NCBI GenBank assembly: GCA_021373115.1
Contig: JAJFTI010000017.1
Coordinates: 1-64,000 of the forward strand
Reading direction: 5' to 3'
Source: Eubacteriales bacterium
Lineage (GTDB): Bacteria; Bacillota; Clostridia; Christensenellales; CAG-138
Length of the DNA stretch: 64,000 bases
In this document: piece after piece, positions 1 to 8,385 of the stretch
How positions within the stretch are numbered: position 1 is the stretch's first letter
Layout: each line of letters begins with the position of its first letter
Notes under the pieces: model-generated
The model's database searches: none
Seen by the model: the letters and a program-made list of their open reading frames with translations, nothing else
What the model was told of the DNA's origin: nothing
Program-made: the position numbers and the translations under genes

Positions 1-313
1 TTTTCTATCCCTGACAATTCTCTTATCTCCCGCTCCTGAAACGGATTGCGCGCAGCGTACTGGACTTGCGACATGACGAAGCCGAGCGCCCGCTGCGCGG
101 GGTGAAGCGAGGCGGAGAAACGGTAAGCAAAGGAGCGGAAGAAGCGGACTTTCAGCCCCGACGCACCGCGACTGTTGCGCACCGGGCGGAGAGCAGGCAG
201 CCGCCGGGATCCAACAAGAAAGAGACGCCCATGCAAAAGTGAACGGACCCCCGGAAAACGGACATTGAGAGAAAAGAGCCTTTTGGAAGTGGCAAGATAA
301 TCCGGACATCAAG
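1..313 (-). other. Possible partial reading frame, unassigned
   Basis: On the minus strand the sequence is open from an in-frame stop near 313 down to the window edge, about 100 codons, with no clear start and no ribosome site. It carries a stretch reading GRLFLVGSR, which faintly resembles the GDMSLVGPR motif of polyisoprenyl-phosphate sugar transferases, but nothing else in it supports that family. GC-rich DNA often gives open frames of this length by chance. It could be the end of a gene interrupted by the insertion-sequence debris immediately upstream, or noise. Nothing else was seen in this stretch. Confidence 0.2.
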
Positions 314-340
314 ATAAGAGTAAATATGAAGCGGTTAAGA

Positions 341-408
341 AAAAGTGGACACAAAGATAAGGTTTTTATTGTGGAAAGGTCAAAAAAGTGGATACGAAAA
401 TAAGGTTT
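341..408. repeat. Two imperfect direct repeats beside an IS relic
   Basis: A unit beginning AAAAGTGGACACAAAGATAA near 341 recurs 43 bases later as AAAAGTGGATACGAAAATAA, and both copies run on into GGTTTT. The second copy abuts the stop codon of the IS3-type transposase remnant. The repeats probably belong to the end of a decayed insertion sequence, either as a duplicated terminal segment or two nested ends. The assignment to IS ends is an inference. Confidence 0.45.
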
Positions 409-503
409 TATGTATTCTGCGCTTCGAATTGCGTTGGGCTTAACCAGCCAAGCACAGGATAAATCCGCTTTTAACCCTCTAGTACACTATGTTTGGGTAC
501 CTA
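408..503 (-). pseudogene. IS3-family transposase (OrfB) C-terminal relic
   Basis: Read on the minus strand, codons ending at a TAA at 408-410 give KRIYPVLGWLSPTQFEAQ followed by NT and stop. This matches the extreme C-terminus of IS3-family OrfB integrase-type transposases, where K-R-I-H-x-x-L-G-Y-x-S-P-x-x-F-E is typical. An in-frame stop lies just upstream (471-473) and another at 501-503, so only about 20 codons are recognisable and the gene is dead. It lies immediately upstream of the AT-rich nad operon, and an OrfA relic of the same family sits on the other side at about 4.1-4.3 kb. Confidence 0.7.
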
Positions 504-583
504 TTTTGATGCATTCCTTATTCGAAGGGAGGCGTCCATTTTCGTTAAGAAAGTACTTCCGCCTAGTAAATTTTCCTGAATGA

Positions 584-613
584 TTGGTATTTTCGACTGC
601 TTGCATATATAAT
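584..613 (+). promoter_or_regulatory. Candidate nadABC promoter
   Basis: TTGGTA (584-589) and TATAAT (608-613) are separated by 18 bases and lie just upstream of the nadA ribosome site. The -10 box is perfect and the -35 box matches four of six positions. No clear operator palindrome was seen nearby. Confidence 0.5.
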
Positions 614-636
614 ATTAACATTGTCAGGAGGCAAAT

Positions 637-1554
637 ATGGAAAATATCATTGAAAAAATAGCTTTTTTGAAAAAAGAAAGAAATGCCTTGATTTTAGCGC
701 ATTATTATCAAATACCAGAAGTACAACAGATTGCAGATTTTGTTGGAGATTCGTTTGAATTGTGCAAAATCGCAAAGCGCGCTCAGGAGGAAGTCATTGT
801 TCTTTGCGGCGTATATTTTATGGCTGAAAGCGTAAAGATATTATCCCCTGAAAAAACGGTGCTAATTCCCAATATAAACGCCGGTTGTCCGATGGCGGAT
901 ATGATTAAACCGGAAGATGTGAGAAATCTTCGCCATCAATATAAAGAAGCTGCAGTTGTAACATATATCAATTCAAGCGCTGCCGTGAAAGCGGAGAGTG
1001 ATATTTGCTGCACATCCTCAAATGCAGTCGAAATCGTAAATTCCCTTCCAAACGAAGAGATCATTTTTGTACCGGATAAAAATCTTGGAAGCTATGTTTC
1101 GCGATTCACAAACAAGAAATTTATCTATTTCGATGGATATTGCCACGTTCATAATAACATTACCTTGCAGGATCTGGAAAGAGAAAGGAAACTACATCCG
1201 AACGCGCCCGTTTTGGTCCACCCTGAATGTCGCGCGGAAGTAGTCGACCATGCCGATTTTGTTGGAAGCACATCAAGAATTTTAGATTATGCAACCCGTT
1301 CGGAACAAAAAGAATTTATCATCGGAACGGAAAAAGGGATTTTATATTCTTTGAAACAAAATAATCCGGATAAAGAATTTTATCCGTTGTCTGCCAATTT
1401 AATCTGCCCCAATATGAAAAAGACATCACTTGCATCGGTTTTAAGCTGCTTAGAAGATGAGGCAAACCATGTTGAATGCAGCGAAAAAATCATAGAAGCA
1501 GCAGCATTGAGCCTGAATAAAATGTTAGCTGTTATGTCACAGAAAGAAAGGTAA
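637..1554 (+). CDS. nadA: Quinolinate synthase NadA
   Basis: NadA condenses iminoaspartate with dihydroxyacetone phosphate to quinolinate, the second step of de novo NAD synthesis, in the cytoplasm. The 305-residue length fits the short form of the family. Three cysteines spaced like the [4Fe-4S] ligands are visible: C84 in NAGCPMADM, C169 in GYCHVH and C257 in NLICPNM. The N-terminal AHYYQIPEVQ motif and the SSNAVEIV segment are also typical. A strong AGGAGG site lies a few bases before the ATG. nadB starts 7 bases after the stop, and its ribosome site is inside the end of nadA, so the two are co-translated. Base composition is clearly more AT-rich than the genes from 4.5 kb onward, in keeping with acquisition by transfer. 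Confidence 0.96.
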   Translation: MENIIEKIAFLKKERNALILAHYYQIPEVQQIADFVGDSFELCKIAKRAQEEVIVLCGVYFMAESVKILSPEKTVLIPNINAGCPMADMIKPEDVRNLRHQYKEAAVVTYINSSAAVKAESDICCTSSNAVEIVNSLPNEEIIFVPDKNLGSYVSRFTNKKFIYFDGYCHVHNNITLQDLERERKLHPNAPVLVHPECRAEVVDHADFVGSTSRILDYATRSEQKEFIIGTEKGILYSLKQNNPDKEFYPLSANLICPNMKKTSLASVLSCLEDEANHVECSEKIIEAAALSLNKMLAVMSQKER

Positions 1555-1561
1555 ATAGCTT

Positions 1562-3112
1562 GTGAGAGAATATGCATTTTCTGGCAGTCTGTCAAGCGTG
1601 GCACATTTGTCTTTTGATGTCGTAATTATTGGTTCCGGCTTGGCCGGCCTTTATACGGCTCTGAATCTCGATAAAGCGAAATCATGCGCATTAATCAACA
1701 AGGCAGGATTCGAGGAATCAAATTCTATGTATGCGCAGGGGGGAATTGCATCTGTTGTAACAAAAAATGACAGTTTCCAGTCTCATATCAGTGATACCTT
1801 AATAGCAGGAGCGGGTCTCTGCAACGAAGAGGCTGTCAAAGTTCTAGTTCACGAAGGACCGGACGATATCAAAAAATTGATAGACTTTGGTGTGCCGTTT
1901 GATCGAGATGCGAACGGCGATTATATTGTTTCCATGGAAGGCGCGCACAGCTTTAAAAGAATCATGCATTGTAATGGCGACGCAACTGGTTTCAATGTGA
2001 CCAAAACGCTTGTCGGAAACGTAAAAATGCACAGTAACATCACCTGTTTTGAGAACATGGTATTAGTCGATATTTTACTCGGTGATGATAGTGCTGTTAA
2101 CGGCGTGGTTCTGCAAGATAATGACAACAATTTCTTAGCGATACAGTCTCAAAACGTGATTCTGGCTACCGGTGGGATCGGAGGGTTATACAGAAAGAGC
2201 ACAAATTCAAGCGTCGCAACCGGCGACGGAATCGCGGCGGCATGGCGCGCGGGCGCGGAGTTAGAGAATATGGAATTTGTGCAATTTCATCCTACCGCAT
2301 TGATTCATCCTGATAAGAACAACCGGTATTTTTTAATATCGGAAGCATTACGGGGTGAAGGCGCAATTTTACGCAACCGAAAATGGGAACCGTTCATGAA
2401 GAACGTCCATCCGATGGCAGACCTAGCGCCCCGAGATATCGTTTCAAGAGCAATCGTCCAGGAAATGGAAAAGTATGACCTGCCCAATGTATATTTAGAC
2501 ATCACATTCAAGTCAAGAGAGGTTTTGTCCAAGCGCTTTCCCATGATCTATAATGAATGCATGAAAAGAGGCATCGACATTGCTTCAGACTGGATACCCG
2601 TCATTCCGGTTCAGCATTACTTTATGGGCGGTATTAAAACCGATCTGAATGGAAAAACGAATATCAGCGGTCTCTACTCTTGCGGCGAATCTGCCTGCAC
2701 GGGCGTACACGGGGCAAACCGGCTCGCCAGCAATTCACTATTGGAATGTCTGGTGTTTGGCCGGAGATGTGCGCAGGACGTGAATGGCGCATCCAAAAAG
2801 CGATCGAATGACATGAGTCTAGCGATCGATGTAAAAAAAGAATCCAAGGCTTTGGACTTTGAAACGATACGCTCGAACATCCGCTATACCATGACGAAAA
2901 AAGGCGGTATTGTCAGGAGCATGAAAGGCCTGAAGGAAGCTCTGACTGAAATTGAGGCTTATTACGAGCAATTACAAAGAGCGGAGTTACGTAATGTTTA
3001 CGAACTGGAAAAATTAAATATTGCGACGGTATCATTGCAGATATTAACAGCAGCACAAAAACGCAAAGAGAGCGTCGGCGCGCATTATATAAAAACGGAA
3101 AGCGAAACATGA
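1562..3112 (+). CDS. nadB: L-aspartate oxidase NadB
   Basis: This FAD enzyme oxidises L-aspartate to iminoaspartate, the substrate of NadA. The 516-residue protein shows the dinucleotide motif VVIIGSGLAGLY at residues 20-31, an HPTALIHP segment of the fumarate-reductase/succinate-dehydrogenase flavoprotein superfamily, and the C-terminal GVHGANRLASNSLLE motif that closes the FAD domain. The start is GTG at 1562: the ATG ten bases later is out of frame and a GAAAGG site precedes the GTG. The stop overlaps an ATG (ATGA at 3109-3112) in the nadC frame. The gene shares the AT-rich composition of nadA and nadC. In strict anaerobes the enzyme may use fumarate as electron acceptor instead of oxygen; that is family knowledge, not visible here. 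Confidence 0.96.
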   Translation: MREYAFSGSLSSVAHLSFDVVIIGSGLAGLYTALNLDKAKSCALINKAGFEESNSMYAQGGIASVVTKNDSFQSHISDTLIAGAGLCNEEAVKVLVHEGPDDIKKLIDFGVPFDRDANGDYIVSMEGAHSFKRIMHCNGDATGFNVTKTLVGNVKMHSNITCFENMVLVDILLGDDSAVNGVVLQDNDNNFLAIQSQNVILATGGIGGLYRKSTNSSVATGDGIAAAWRAGAELENMEFVQFHPTALIHPDKNNRYFLISEALRGEGAILRNRKWEPFMKNVHPMADLAPRDIVSRAIVQEMEKYDLPNVYLDITFKSREVLSKRFPMIYNECMKRGIDIASDWIPVIPVQHYFMGGIKTDLNGKTNISGLYSCGESACTGVHGANRLASNSLLECLVFGRRCAQDVNGASKKRSNDMSLAIDVKKESKALDFETIRSNIRYTMTKKGGIVRSMKGLKEALTEIEAYYEQLQRAELRNVYELEKLNIATVSLQILTAAQKRKESVGAHYIKTESET

Positions 3113-3126
3113 TTGGAGAGGGGAAT

Positions 3127-3963
3127 ATGCTGAATTTTATTGCAATAGATAAAATTCTAATGAATGCTTTAGCGGAGGATATTGGCAACGGGGATATTAC
3201 AACGAATTCCGCTATCCCACCGGATAAGGTCATTCGTGGTAAGTATATTGCAAAGGAAAACGGAATTATTTGCGGGATCGATATCGTAAAGCGAGTTTTT
3301 ACGCTTTTGGATCCCGATGTAACCGTGCGAGTATCTTGCGGTGATGGAGTATATGCCGAAAAGGGAACCACGATCGCTGAAATATCTGGCAATGCAAGAT
3401 CAATCCTTATAGGCGAAAGAGTTTCATTGAACTTTCTTCAGCATCTTTCCGGTATTTCCACCTATACGAAAGCGTGCGTTGATAAAATAGCCGGTACAAA
3501 AGCAATCATTGTGGATACAAGAAAAACCATGCCCGGGCTCCGTGTTTTGGAAAAATATGCGGTCAAAACAGGAGGAGGCCGCAATCACAGGCATAATCTA
3601 TCTGACGGTATTTTAATAAAGGATAATCATATCCTGTCTGCGGGTGGTATTCGGGCTGCCGTCGATGCCGTTCGCAACAATGCACCCCACACATTAAAAA
3701 TTGAAGTCGAAGTAGAAAATATGGCGATGGTCAGGGAAGTGCTTGATTGCCATGTGGATATAATTATGCTTGATAATATGTCTATCGAGGAAATGAAGAA
3801 CGCCGTGGATTTCATTGGCGGGCGAGCACTGGTGGAAGCTTCCGGTAATATGGGAGAAAAAGATTTGCTGGATGTTGCTCGAACCGGTGTGGATATCATC
3901 TCAATCGGTGCTTTGACCCACTCTACCAGAGCACTTGATATCAGCTTGCGTTTTCAACAATAA
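3127..3963 (+). CDS. nadC: Nicotinate-nucleotide diphosphorylase (carboxylating) NadC
   Basis: NadC converts quinolinate and PRPP to nicotinate mononucleotide, finishing the branch begun by NadB and NadA. The sequence shows the quinolinate phosphoribosyltransferase hallmarks DTRKTMPGLR, KTGGGRNHRHNLSDG and LIKDNH, and ends in the TIM-barrel segment with SIGALTHS. I chose ATG 3127 (278 residues) because GGAGAGGGG sits immediately upstream at a good distance. An in-frame ATG at 3109, overlapping the nadB stop, is possible and would add six residues, but it lacks a comparable site. It is the last gene of the AT-rich nad block. No transcription regulator of the NiaR type is adjacent. Confidence 0.95.
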   Translation: MLNFIAIDKILMNALAEDIGNGDITTNSAIPPDKVIRGKYIAKENGIICGIDIVKRVFTLLDPDVTVRVSCGDGVYAEKGTTIAEISGNARSILIGERVSLNFLQHLSGISTYTKACVDKIAGTKAIIVDTRKTMPGLRVLEKYAVKTGGGRNHRHNLSDGILIKDNHILSAGGIRAAVDAVRNNAPHTLKIEVEVENMAMVREVLDCHVDIIMLDNMSIEEMKNAVDFIGGRALVEASGNMGEKDLLDVARTGVDIISIGALTHSTRALDISLRFQQ

Positions 3964-4076
3964 CACTCAAACCCGTGGATACCGTTGACCTGCTCCTTGA
4001 AAACGTAGTCCACTCAAAAAGAAAAAATGATAGTACAATCAGAAAAAAAGTGGGCGAAGGAAGGAAGAGGAGCAAT

Positions 4077-4267
4077 TACAAAGAGGAGCAAATGGAATTT
4101 GCGTTGAAGCAGGCGGGATGCTGCCAGGCAACAGGAAACGTCTCAAGCCGCTTGAGGAAGAAAATGCGAAGCGGAAGAAGCGGGTAGCGGATCTGAGCCT
4201 CGACAAGCTGGTGTTCTGCCCGCAGCTCAAGCCAAAAATCCGCGCGATCTACCGGTACGGAATGTAA
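4077..4267 (+). pseudogene. IS3-family OrfA (HTH) relic, frameshifted
   Basis: One frame gives YKEEQMEFALKQAG, close to the N-terminal T-E-E-Q-I-x-F-A-L-K-Q-A of IS3-family OrfA. A second frame, from 4118, gives LKPLEEENAKRKKRVADLSLDK, written here in two pieces: LKPLEEENAKRK then KRVADLSLDK. This is the leucine-zipper end of the same protein family. The helix-turn-helix middle is missing and the two parts are out of frame, so this is a deleted, frameshifted remnant ending at a TAA at 4265-4267. With the OrfB remnant at 0.4-0.5 kb it brackets the nad genes. Confidence 0.7.
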
Positions 4268-4271
4268 ACAA

Positions 4272-4299
4272 ACGGTCTTTGCCGCCGGGCAAAGGCCGT
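4272..4299 (+). terminator. Hairpin after the IS relic
   Basis: ACGGTCTTTGCC pairs with GGCAAAGGCCGT across a short loop, with one G-T pair. No T-run follows, so it may be a weak terminator or part of the former insertion sequence. From here to 4520 nothing else convincing was seen. Confidence 0.35.
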
Positions 4300-4520
4300 T
4301 GTTCTGCGGGTAAAACGCGGTACAATGTCAATCAGGCCGGCGAAACGATCTGTACAAGCGCATCCAGCGCAACCAGGATTTCATGCTCCTCGCCCTGTAT
4401 GGCGGCGGCCTGCCCGTCCACATCATTGCCGATGGCGTCCGGCGTTCTCCTTTCACCGGATCGATAGGTACTCCTATCTTACCATAACTTTCAAGAAACA
4501 GAATACGGAGGCAAACAACG

Positions 4521-5450
4521 GTGGCAAAAATTCTGAATTTCGGTTCTCTCAACCTCGACCAGGTGTATCGCGTGGACGCCTTTGTCCAACCCGGCGAAAC
4601 AAAGTCCAGCCTGTCTCTGGAAACACACTGCGGCGGCAAGGGTCTCAACCAGTCCGTTGCGGCGGCGCGCGCGGGCGCGGAGGTTTGGCACGCGGGCCTG
4701 ATCGGCTGCGACGGAGAAATGCTCTGCGACAAGCTCCGTGAAAACGGCGTGAATCTTGCGCTGCTGGAGCGATCCGACGGCGTTTCCGGCCACGCGATTA
4801 TCCAGGTGGACAACAGCGGCCAGAACTGCATTCTGCTCTTTGGAGGAACCAACCAGGCGTTGACGGAAGCATATGTTGACCGCGTCCTCGAAGCGTTTGG
4901 CTCTGAGGGGGTAGTGCTTGTGCAGAACGAAACGAATCTTGTCGGTTACATTATGCGGCGCGCGCATGAGATAGGCCTGCAGGTTGCGATCAACGCCGCG
5001 CCAATGAACGAAACGGTCTTTTCCTATCCGCTGGATCTGGTGGACTGGCTTGTGGTCAACGAAATTGAGGGGGCCGCGATTGCGAAATGCGCGCAGGAAG
5101 CCCAGATTTTGCCGACGCTGCAGCTAAAATATCCAAAGATGAACGTCCTAATGACGCTCGGCAAACGCGGAGCCATCTGCGCGCGCGGCGGTGAGAGCGC
5201 GAAAAGCGGTATTTATCATGTCAAGGTGGTGGATACCACCGCGGCAGGGGATACGTTTTTGGGCTATTTCCTCAACGAAGCGCTGGATGGAAAGCGGCTG
5301 GAAGAAGCGCTCCGGCTTGCCACCGCGGCGTCGTCCCTCTGCGTTCAGACGAAGGGCGCGGCGGACTCCGTACCGCTGCGTAAGGACGCTCTTTTCGCGC
5401 TGGAGAGCGGCGCGCTCGGTTCGCTGGGAGAGTGGGGCGGCTGGCGATGA
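4521..5450 (+). CDS. PfkB-family carbohydrate kinase (ribokinase-like)
   Basis: A cytoplasmic ATP-dependent sugar kinase of the ribokinase/PfkB superfamily, 309 residues. The substrate-binding di-glycine motif GGKGLN is at residues 38-43, and the C-terminal signature reads DTTAAGDTFLGYF from residue 238, with D244 the likely catalytic base. The anion-hole GAGD is AAGD here. The start is a GTG preceded by GGAGG; no upstream ATG fits. The stop overlaps the ATG of the next gene (ATGA), so both are translated together. Ribose is the usual substrate of close relatives, but no ribose transporter or regulator is nearby, so the sugar is not settled. Confidence 0.88.
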   Translation: MAKILNFGSLNLDQVYRVDAFVQPGETKSSLSLETHCGGKGLNQSVAAARAGAEVWHAGLIGCDGEMLCDKLRENGVNLALLERSDGVSGHAIIQVDNSGQNCILLFGGTNQALTEAYVDRVLEAFGSEGVVLVQNETNLVGYIMRRAHEIGLQVAINAAPMNETVFSYPLDLVDWLVVNEIEGAAIAKCAQEAQILPTLQLKYPKMNVLMTLGKRGAICARGGESAKSGIYHVKVVDTTAAGDTFLGYFLNEALDGKRLEEALRLATAASSLCVQTKGAADSVPLRKDALFALESGALGSLGEWGGWR

Positions 5451-6040
5451 TCAACGTCCTCTTTATCGACTGTTGCATCCGGGGCGAGCAGAGCCGGACG
5501 AAACGGCTTGCGGAGGCGTTCCTTTCCGCGCTGTCCTGCCGGGAGGGCGTTTTGATCGAGCGGCTGACGTTGATGGACGAACCGCTGATTCCGTTTTCCA
5601 ACGGCTTTTTCTGGCAGCGCGAGCGCCTGCTGGAAGCGGGCGGGCTGGATCATCCGCGGTTTCGCTATGCGCATCAGTTTCAGCAGGCGGATAAAATTGT
5701 AATTGCCGCGCCGTTCTGGGACCTGAGCTTTCCCGCGCTTCTCAAGGTTTATATCGAAAATCTCTGCGTACAAGGGATTACCTTCGACTGCGACGAGAAG
5801 ACCGGCACCTACGGCGTGTGTCAGGCAAAGAAAATGCTGTTTCTCACCACGCGTGGCGGGGCATTTGAGAACGGCCCCCTGGATAACGGGACGAAATACC
5901 TGCGCGACATGGCGCGGTTCTTCGGGATACCGGAATTCACGCATATTGCCGCGGACGGACTTGACCTCGGGCGGGAACCGGCGGAGGCAATATTGGAACG
6001 CGCAATCGGGCGTGCGCAGGAAGCGGCAAAGACTTTTTAG
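5447..6040 (+). CDS. Flavodoxin-fold NAD(P)H oxidoreductase
   Basis: A 197-residue protein of the NAD(P)H:quinone/azo reductase type with a flavodoxin-like fold. The N-terminal MINVLFIDCCIRGEQSRT contains the strand and phosphate-binding loop for FMN, APFWDLSFPALLKVYIEN is the conserved second FMN loop, and LFLTTRGG follows. The ATG at 5447 overlaps the stop of the kinase gene and has GGGAG upstream, so it is preferred over an in-frame GTG at 5432. It probably reduces quinones or azo compounds using a bound flavin. The physiological substrate cannot be read from the sequence. Confidence 0.85.
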   Translation: MINVLFIDCCIRGEQSRTKRLAEAFLSALSCREGVLIERLTLMDEPLIPFSNGFFWQRERLLEAGGLDHPRFRYAHQFQQADKIVIAAPFWDLSFPALLKVYIENLCVQGITFDCDEKTGTYGVCQAKKMLFLTTRGGAFENGPLDNGTKYLRDMARFFGIPEFTHIAADGLDLGREPAEAILERAIGRAQEAAKTF

Positions 6041-6044
6041 CGCG

Positions 6045-6200
6045 GGGCGGCTCGATACGGGCTCGCTTGTTACGCACCGCGCGCCGCTGAACGACAGCAT
6101 GCGCGGGTACGAGGTCTTTTCCGGCCGGAAAGACGGCTGCATCAAATGGGTGGTTACACCGTATGAGCCGGAGAAACCAATGGGAACGGAGTCGTTTTGA
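6045..6200 (+). pseudogene. Zinc alcohol dehydrogenase (MDR) C-terminal fragment
   Basis: Directly after the flavin reductase stop, a short frame reads LDTGSLVTHRAPLNDSMRGY, then EVFSGRKDGCIKWVVTPYEP and stop at 6198-6200. The order T-H-R-x-P-L, a tyrosine two to three turns later, E-V-F, and I-K-W-V-V is the usual end of zinc-dependent medium-chain alcohol dehydrogenases (typically I-T-H-x-F-P-L-D ... A-Y-E-x-F ... V-I-K-V). The whole catalytic and nucleotide-binding part is absent and there is no start or ribosome site, so this is a remnant left by a deletion. Confidence 0.7.
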
Positions 6201-6319
6201 TATCGGCATCCGGATCGCTTTTGCAGCAGCCGCGAAATATGCCGCGTTTGTTCGTAGGGTACGGCAAAAATATAAAAGGCGCGTTCCGTCTTATGACGCG
6301 CCGGGCTGGAGTGGAGAGC

Positions 6320-7129
6320 ATGCAATTGACCGTCCTGGTGGATAACCATACCTATATCGACCGATATTACCTTGGCGAGCCCGCGGTCAGCTATCTTGTG
6401 GAGGATGGCGAGCGCACCATTCTGTTTGACACGGGATATTCGGACGTTTTTCTTGAAAACGCGGCGCGGATGAAGCTCGATCTAAGCCGTGTGACGGATC
6501 TCGCCCTTTCTCACGGGCACAACGACCATACCGGCGGACTGCCCGCATTTTTCAAACAGTTTCCGCAGCCGGTGCGCATTATCGCGCATTTAAAGACCTT
6601 TTTACCTAAACGCGCGGAGGGGCAGGATGTTGGATCGCCGCTGCCGCTCTACCGTTTGCCGGAAAACGCCGAACTCAAACTGACGAAGAAACCGGTCGCG
6701 ATCAGCGAGCATACTTGGTATCTCGGCGAGATCCCGCGCGGTTTCCCGTTTGAACAGGCGCGCGCAGTTGGCGAAACGCTCTCAAACTGCGGCTGCTGCT
6801 GGGAAAGCGATACAATGGCGGACGATTCGTCGCTTGCGCTTTCGCTGCCGGACGGGGTGTTCGTCGTTACCGGCTGCGCGCACGCGGGCGTTTGCAATAC
6901 GGTAAAATATGCAAAAGAGGTTACCGGGAAGGAGCGTGTGCTTGGCGTGCTCGGCGGATTCCATCTGTTTGAAACCGGCGAAACACTGGATCGAACGATC
7001 GAAACGCTGCATGAACTTTGCGTGGAGCGCGTCTATCCCGCGCACTGCACGTCGCTTGCGGTCAAAAGCGCGCTTTACCGTGACTTTGATACCGTTGAAG
7101 TTGGCGTTGGGCTGGAATTGGAATGGTAG
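6320..7129 (+). CDS. MBL-fold metallohydrolase
   Basis: A 269-residue metallo-beta-lactamase-fold protein. The metal-binding HxHxDH motif is HGHNDH at residues 65-70, followed by TGGL. GCAHAGVCN and YPAHCTS supply later ligands. The spacing fits the group that includes the dihydropterin-related MJ0301-type hydrolases and not the glyoxalase II or RNase J groups. I chose the ATG at 6320 because GGAGTGGAG precedes it; the frame is open further upstream through the dehydrogenase fragment, but those codons look unrelated. Substrate unknown. It sits in a co-directional run with the kinase, flavin reductase and acetyltransferase. Confidence 0.85.
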   Translation: MQLTVLVDNHTYIDRYYLGEPAVSYLVEDGERTILFDTGYSDVFLENAARMKLDLSRVTDLALSHGHNDHTGGLPAFFKQFPQPVRIIAHLKTFLPKRAEGQDVGSPLPLYRLPENAELKLTKKPVAISEHTWYLGEIPRGFPFEQARAVGETLSNCGCCWESDTMADDSSLALSLPDGVFVVTGCAHAGVCNTVKYAKEVTGKERVLGVLGGFHLFETGETLDRTIETLHELCVERVYPAHCTSLAVKSALYRDFDTVEVGVGLELEW

Positions 7130-7172
7130 CGACAGTGGCCTGAACTTATCGGACTGACAGTGGAGAAAGCGA

Positions 7173-7712
7173 ATGAACTACGAAAACATCACCATTCGTG
7201 AAACGGGCGTCGACGATCTAGAAAACACGCGCTTGCTCTGGAACAATGGGGAGGTCATGCGCTTTGTCGGGTTTCCAAACGGGATTGGCGTGGATGGCGA
7301 ATATATGGTACGCTGGCTCGTGTGGGTTGAAAAAGGCCGGCCGTTGCGCAACCACTATTCAGTTTATGAAAAAGAAATCGGGTATTGCGGGGAAACGTTC
7401 TATTCCATCGACCTGGATCATGGTAATGCGGCGGCGATGGACATAAAACTTTTTCCCTGCGCTCGCGGCAGAGGGATAGCGCAGGCTGCGCTTTCCTTTG
7501 CCATAGATCGCGCGTTTCAAAACGGTGCGGCATATGCCTGGGTTGACCCGAGCGTGCTCAATGAAAAGGCGCTTGCACTTTATCGAAAGCTGAGGTTTGT
7601 CGAAAAGCCGAAACCGGCTTATTTACGTGAGAATGAAATGGAAGGCGGCGCGCAGGTACGCTACTTCGAACTGCAAAATCCGGACAATGAAGAGGGCATG
7701 AAAACATTCTGA
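7173..7712 (+). CDS. GNAT-family N-acetyltransferase
   Basis: A 179-residue acetyl-CoA-dependent acetyltransferase. The N-terminal ENITIRETGVDDLENTRLLW is typical of the fold, the acetyl-CoA pyrophosphate loop is ARGRGIAQAALSFAID, and NEKALALYRKLRFVEK is the conserved C-terminal segment. A GGAGAAA site precedes the ATG. The substrate is not predictable. It ends a four-gene co-directional run and is followed by a bidirectional terminator hairpin. Confidence 0.85.
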   Translation: MNYENITIRETGVDDLENTRLLWNNGEVMRFVGFPNGIGVDGEYMVRWLVWVEKGRPLRNHYSVYEKEIGYCGETFYSIDLDHGNAAAMDIKLFPCARGRGIAQAALSFAIDRAFQNGAAYAWVDPSVLNEKALALYRKLRFVEKPKPAYLRENEMEGGAQVRYFELQNPDNEEGMKTF

Positions 7713-7762
7713 TCTTGCAGAGACATCCCGGATTTTTCCGCTGGATTACGATTCAAATAAAC

Positions 7763-7798
7763 AAGGACGACGCGGTGATCCCGGTCGTCCTTTGGTTT
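7763..7798. terminator. Bidirectional terminator
   Basis: AAGGACGAC (7763-7771) pairs perfectly with GTCGTCCTT (7784-7792), followed by TGGTTTTC. It lies between the convergent ends of the acetyltransferase and the immunity-like gene and can serve both. Confidence 0.7.
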
Positions 7799-7809
7799 TC
7801 TTCCGTGCG

Positions 7810-8247
7810 CTATCCGCGCAGCGCCTGCAGAAGCGAGAGCAGGTGCGCATATTGCCAGGCGCGCTCCTCCAGCGCGTCCTGCGCGGACTTTGCCGCGTAG
7901 TCGGCGGCGGCTACCGCGTGGGTAATCACGTGCGCCGTGGCGGCGGCGTGTCCCGCGCTTCGAATGGCGAACTGCGCGGAGGGAACGCCGGTCTGACGCG
8001 CGGCCGCATGCGCCTCGAACGCGGCTTTGCGCGCACTCGAAACGGAAACCAATCCATCCGCCCAGCCGCGTCCGGCAAGGATTGCCGCGTATGCGCGCTG
8101 ATCCGCTGTTGCGCGCTTGCAGGCGCGCTCCGCGCAGTCGCAGGCAAAGCGTACGGCGGCGCGCTGATTGAGCAGCTCGAACTCCGCTTTCAGCATCGTT
8201 ATATCGGCTGCTGACCAGCTGGATTTCAAGAAGATAGCCCGATCCAT
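7810..8247 (-). CDS. Putative immunity protein, alanine-rich
   Basis: A 145-residue, strongly alanine-rich, largely helical protein. The opening LKSSWSAADITMLKAEFE followed by alanine/arginine helices and a final WQYAHLLSLLQAL resembles the small family annotated as putative immunity proteins of polymorphic toxin systems; this is from memory and the function is untested. A strong AAGGAGG precedes the ATG. No toxin gene is adjacent: neighbours are an acetyltransferase (convergent) and a TetR regulator (divergent). No signal peptide or membrane segment is visible, so it should be cytoplasmic. Confidence 0.65.
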   Translation of the reverse strand: MDRAIFLKSSWSAADITMLKAEFELLNQRAAVRFACDCAERACKRATADQRAYAAILAGRGWADGLVSVSSARKAAFEAHAAARQTGVPSAQFAIRSAGHAAATAHVITHAVAAADYAAKSAQDALEERAWQYAHLLSLLQALRG

Positions 8248-8385
8248 GCGGCAAATCCTCCTTTTTTGTTCGTGTAATATGGCGGATAAATACTCGTTAT
8301 TGTTTCATGGTACCATGCCGCACGTAAAGACAGCTCGCGCGATATTTGAATTGAACCGATACAAATTTCATATACATGCGTATTA

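Noticed and set aside
4340..4480. A minus-strand frame in the gap before the PfkB kinase gene
   Set aside because: About 45 codons without a start or ribosome site and without any recognisable motif.
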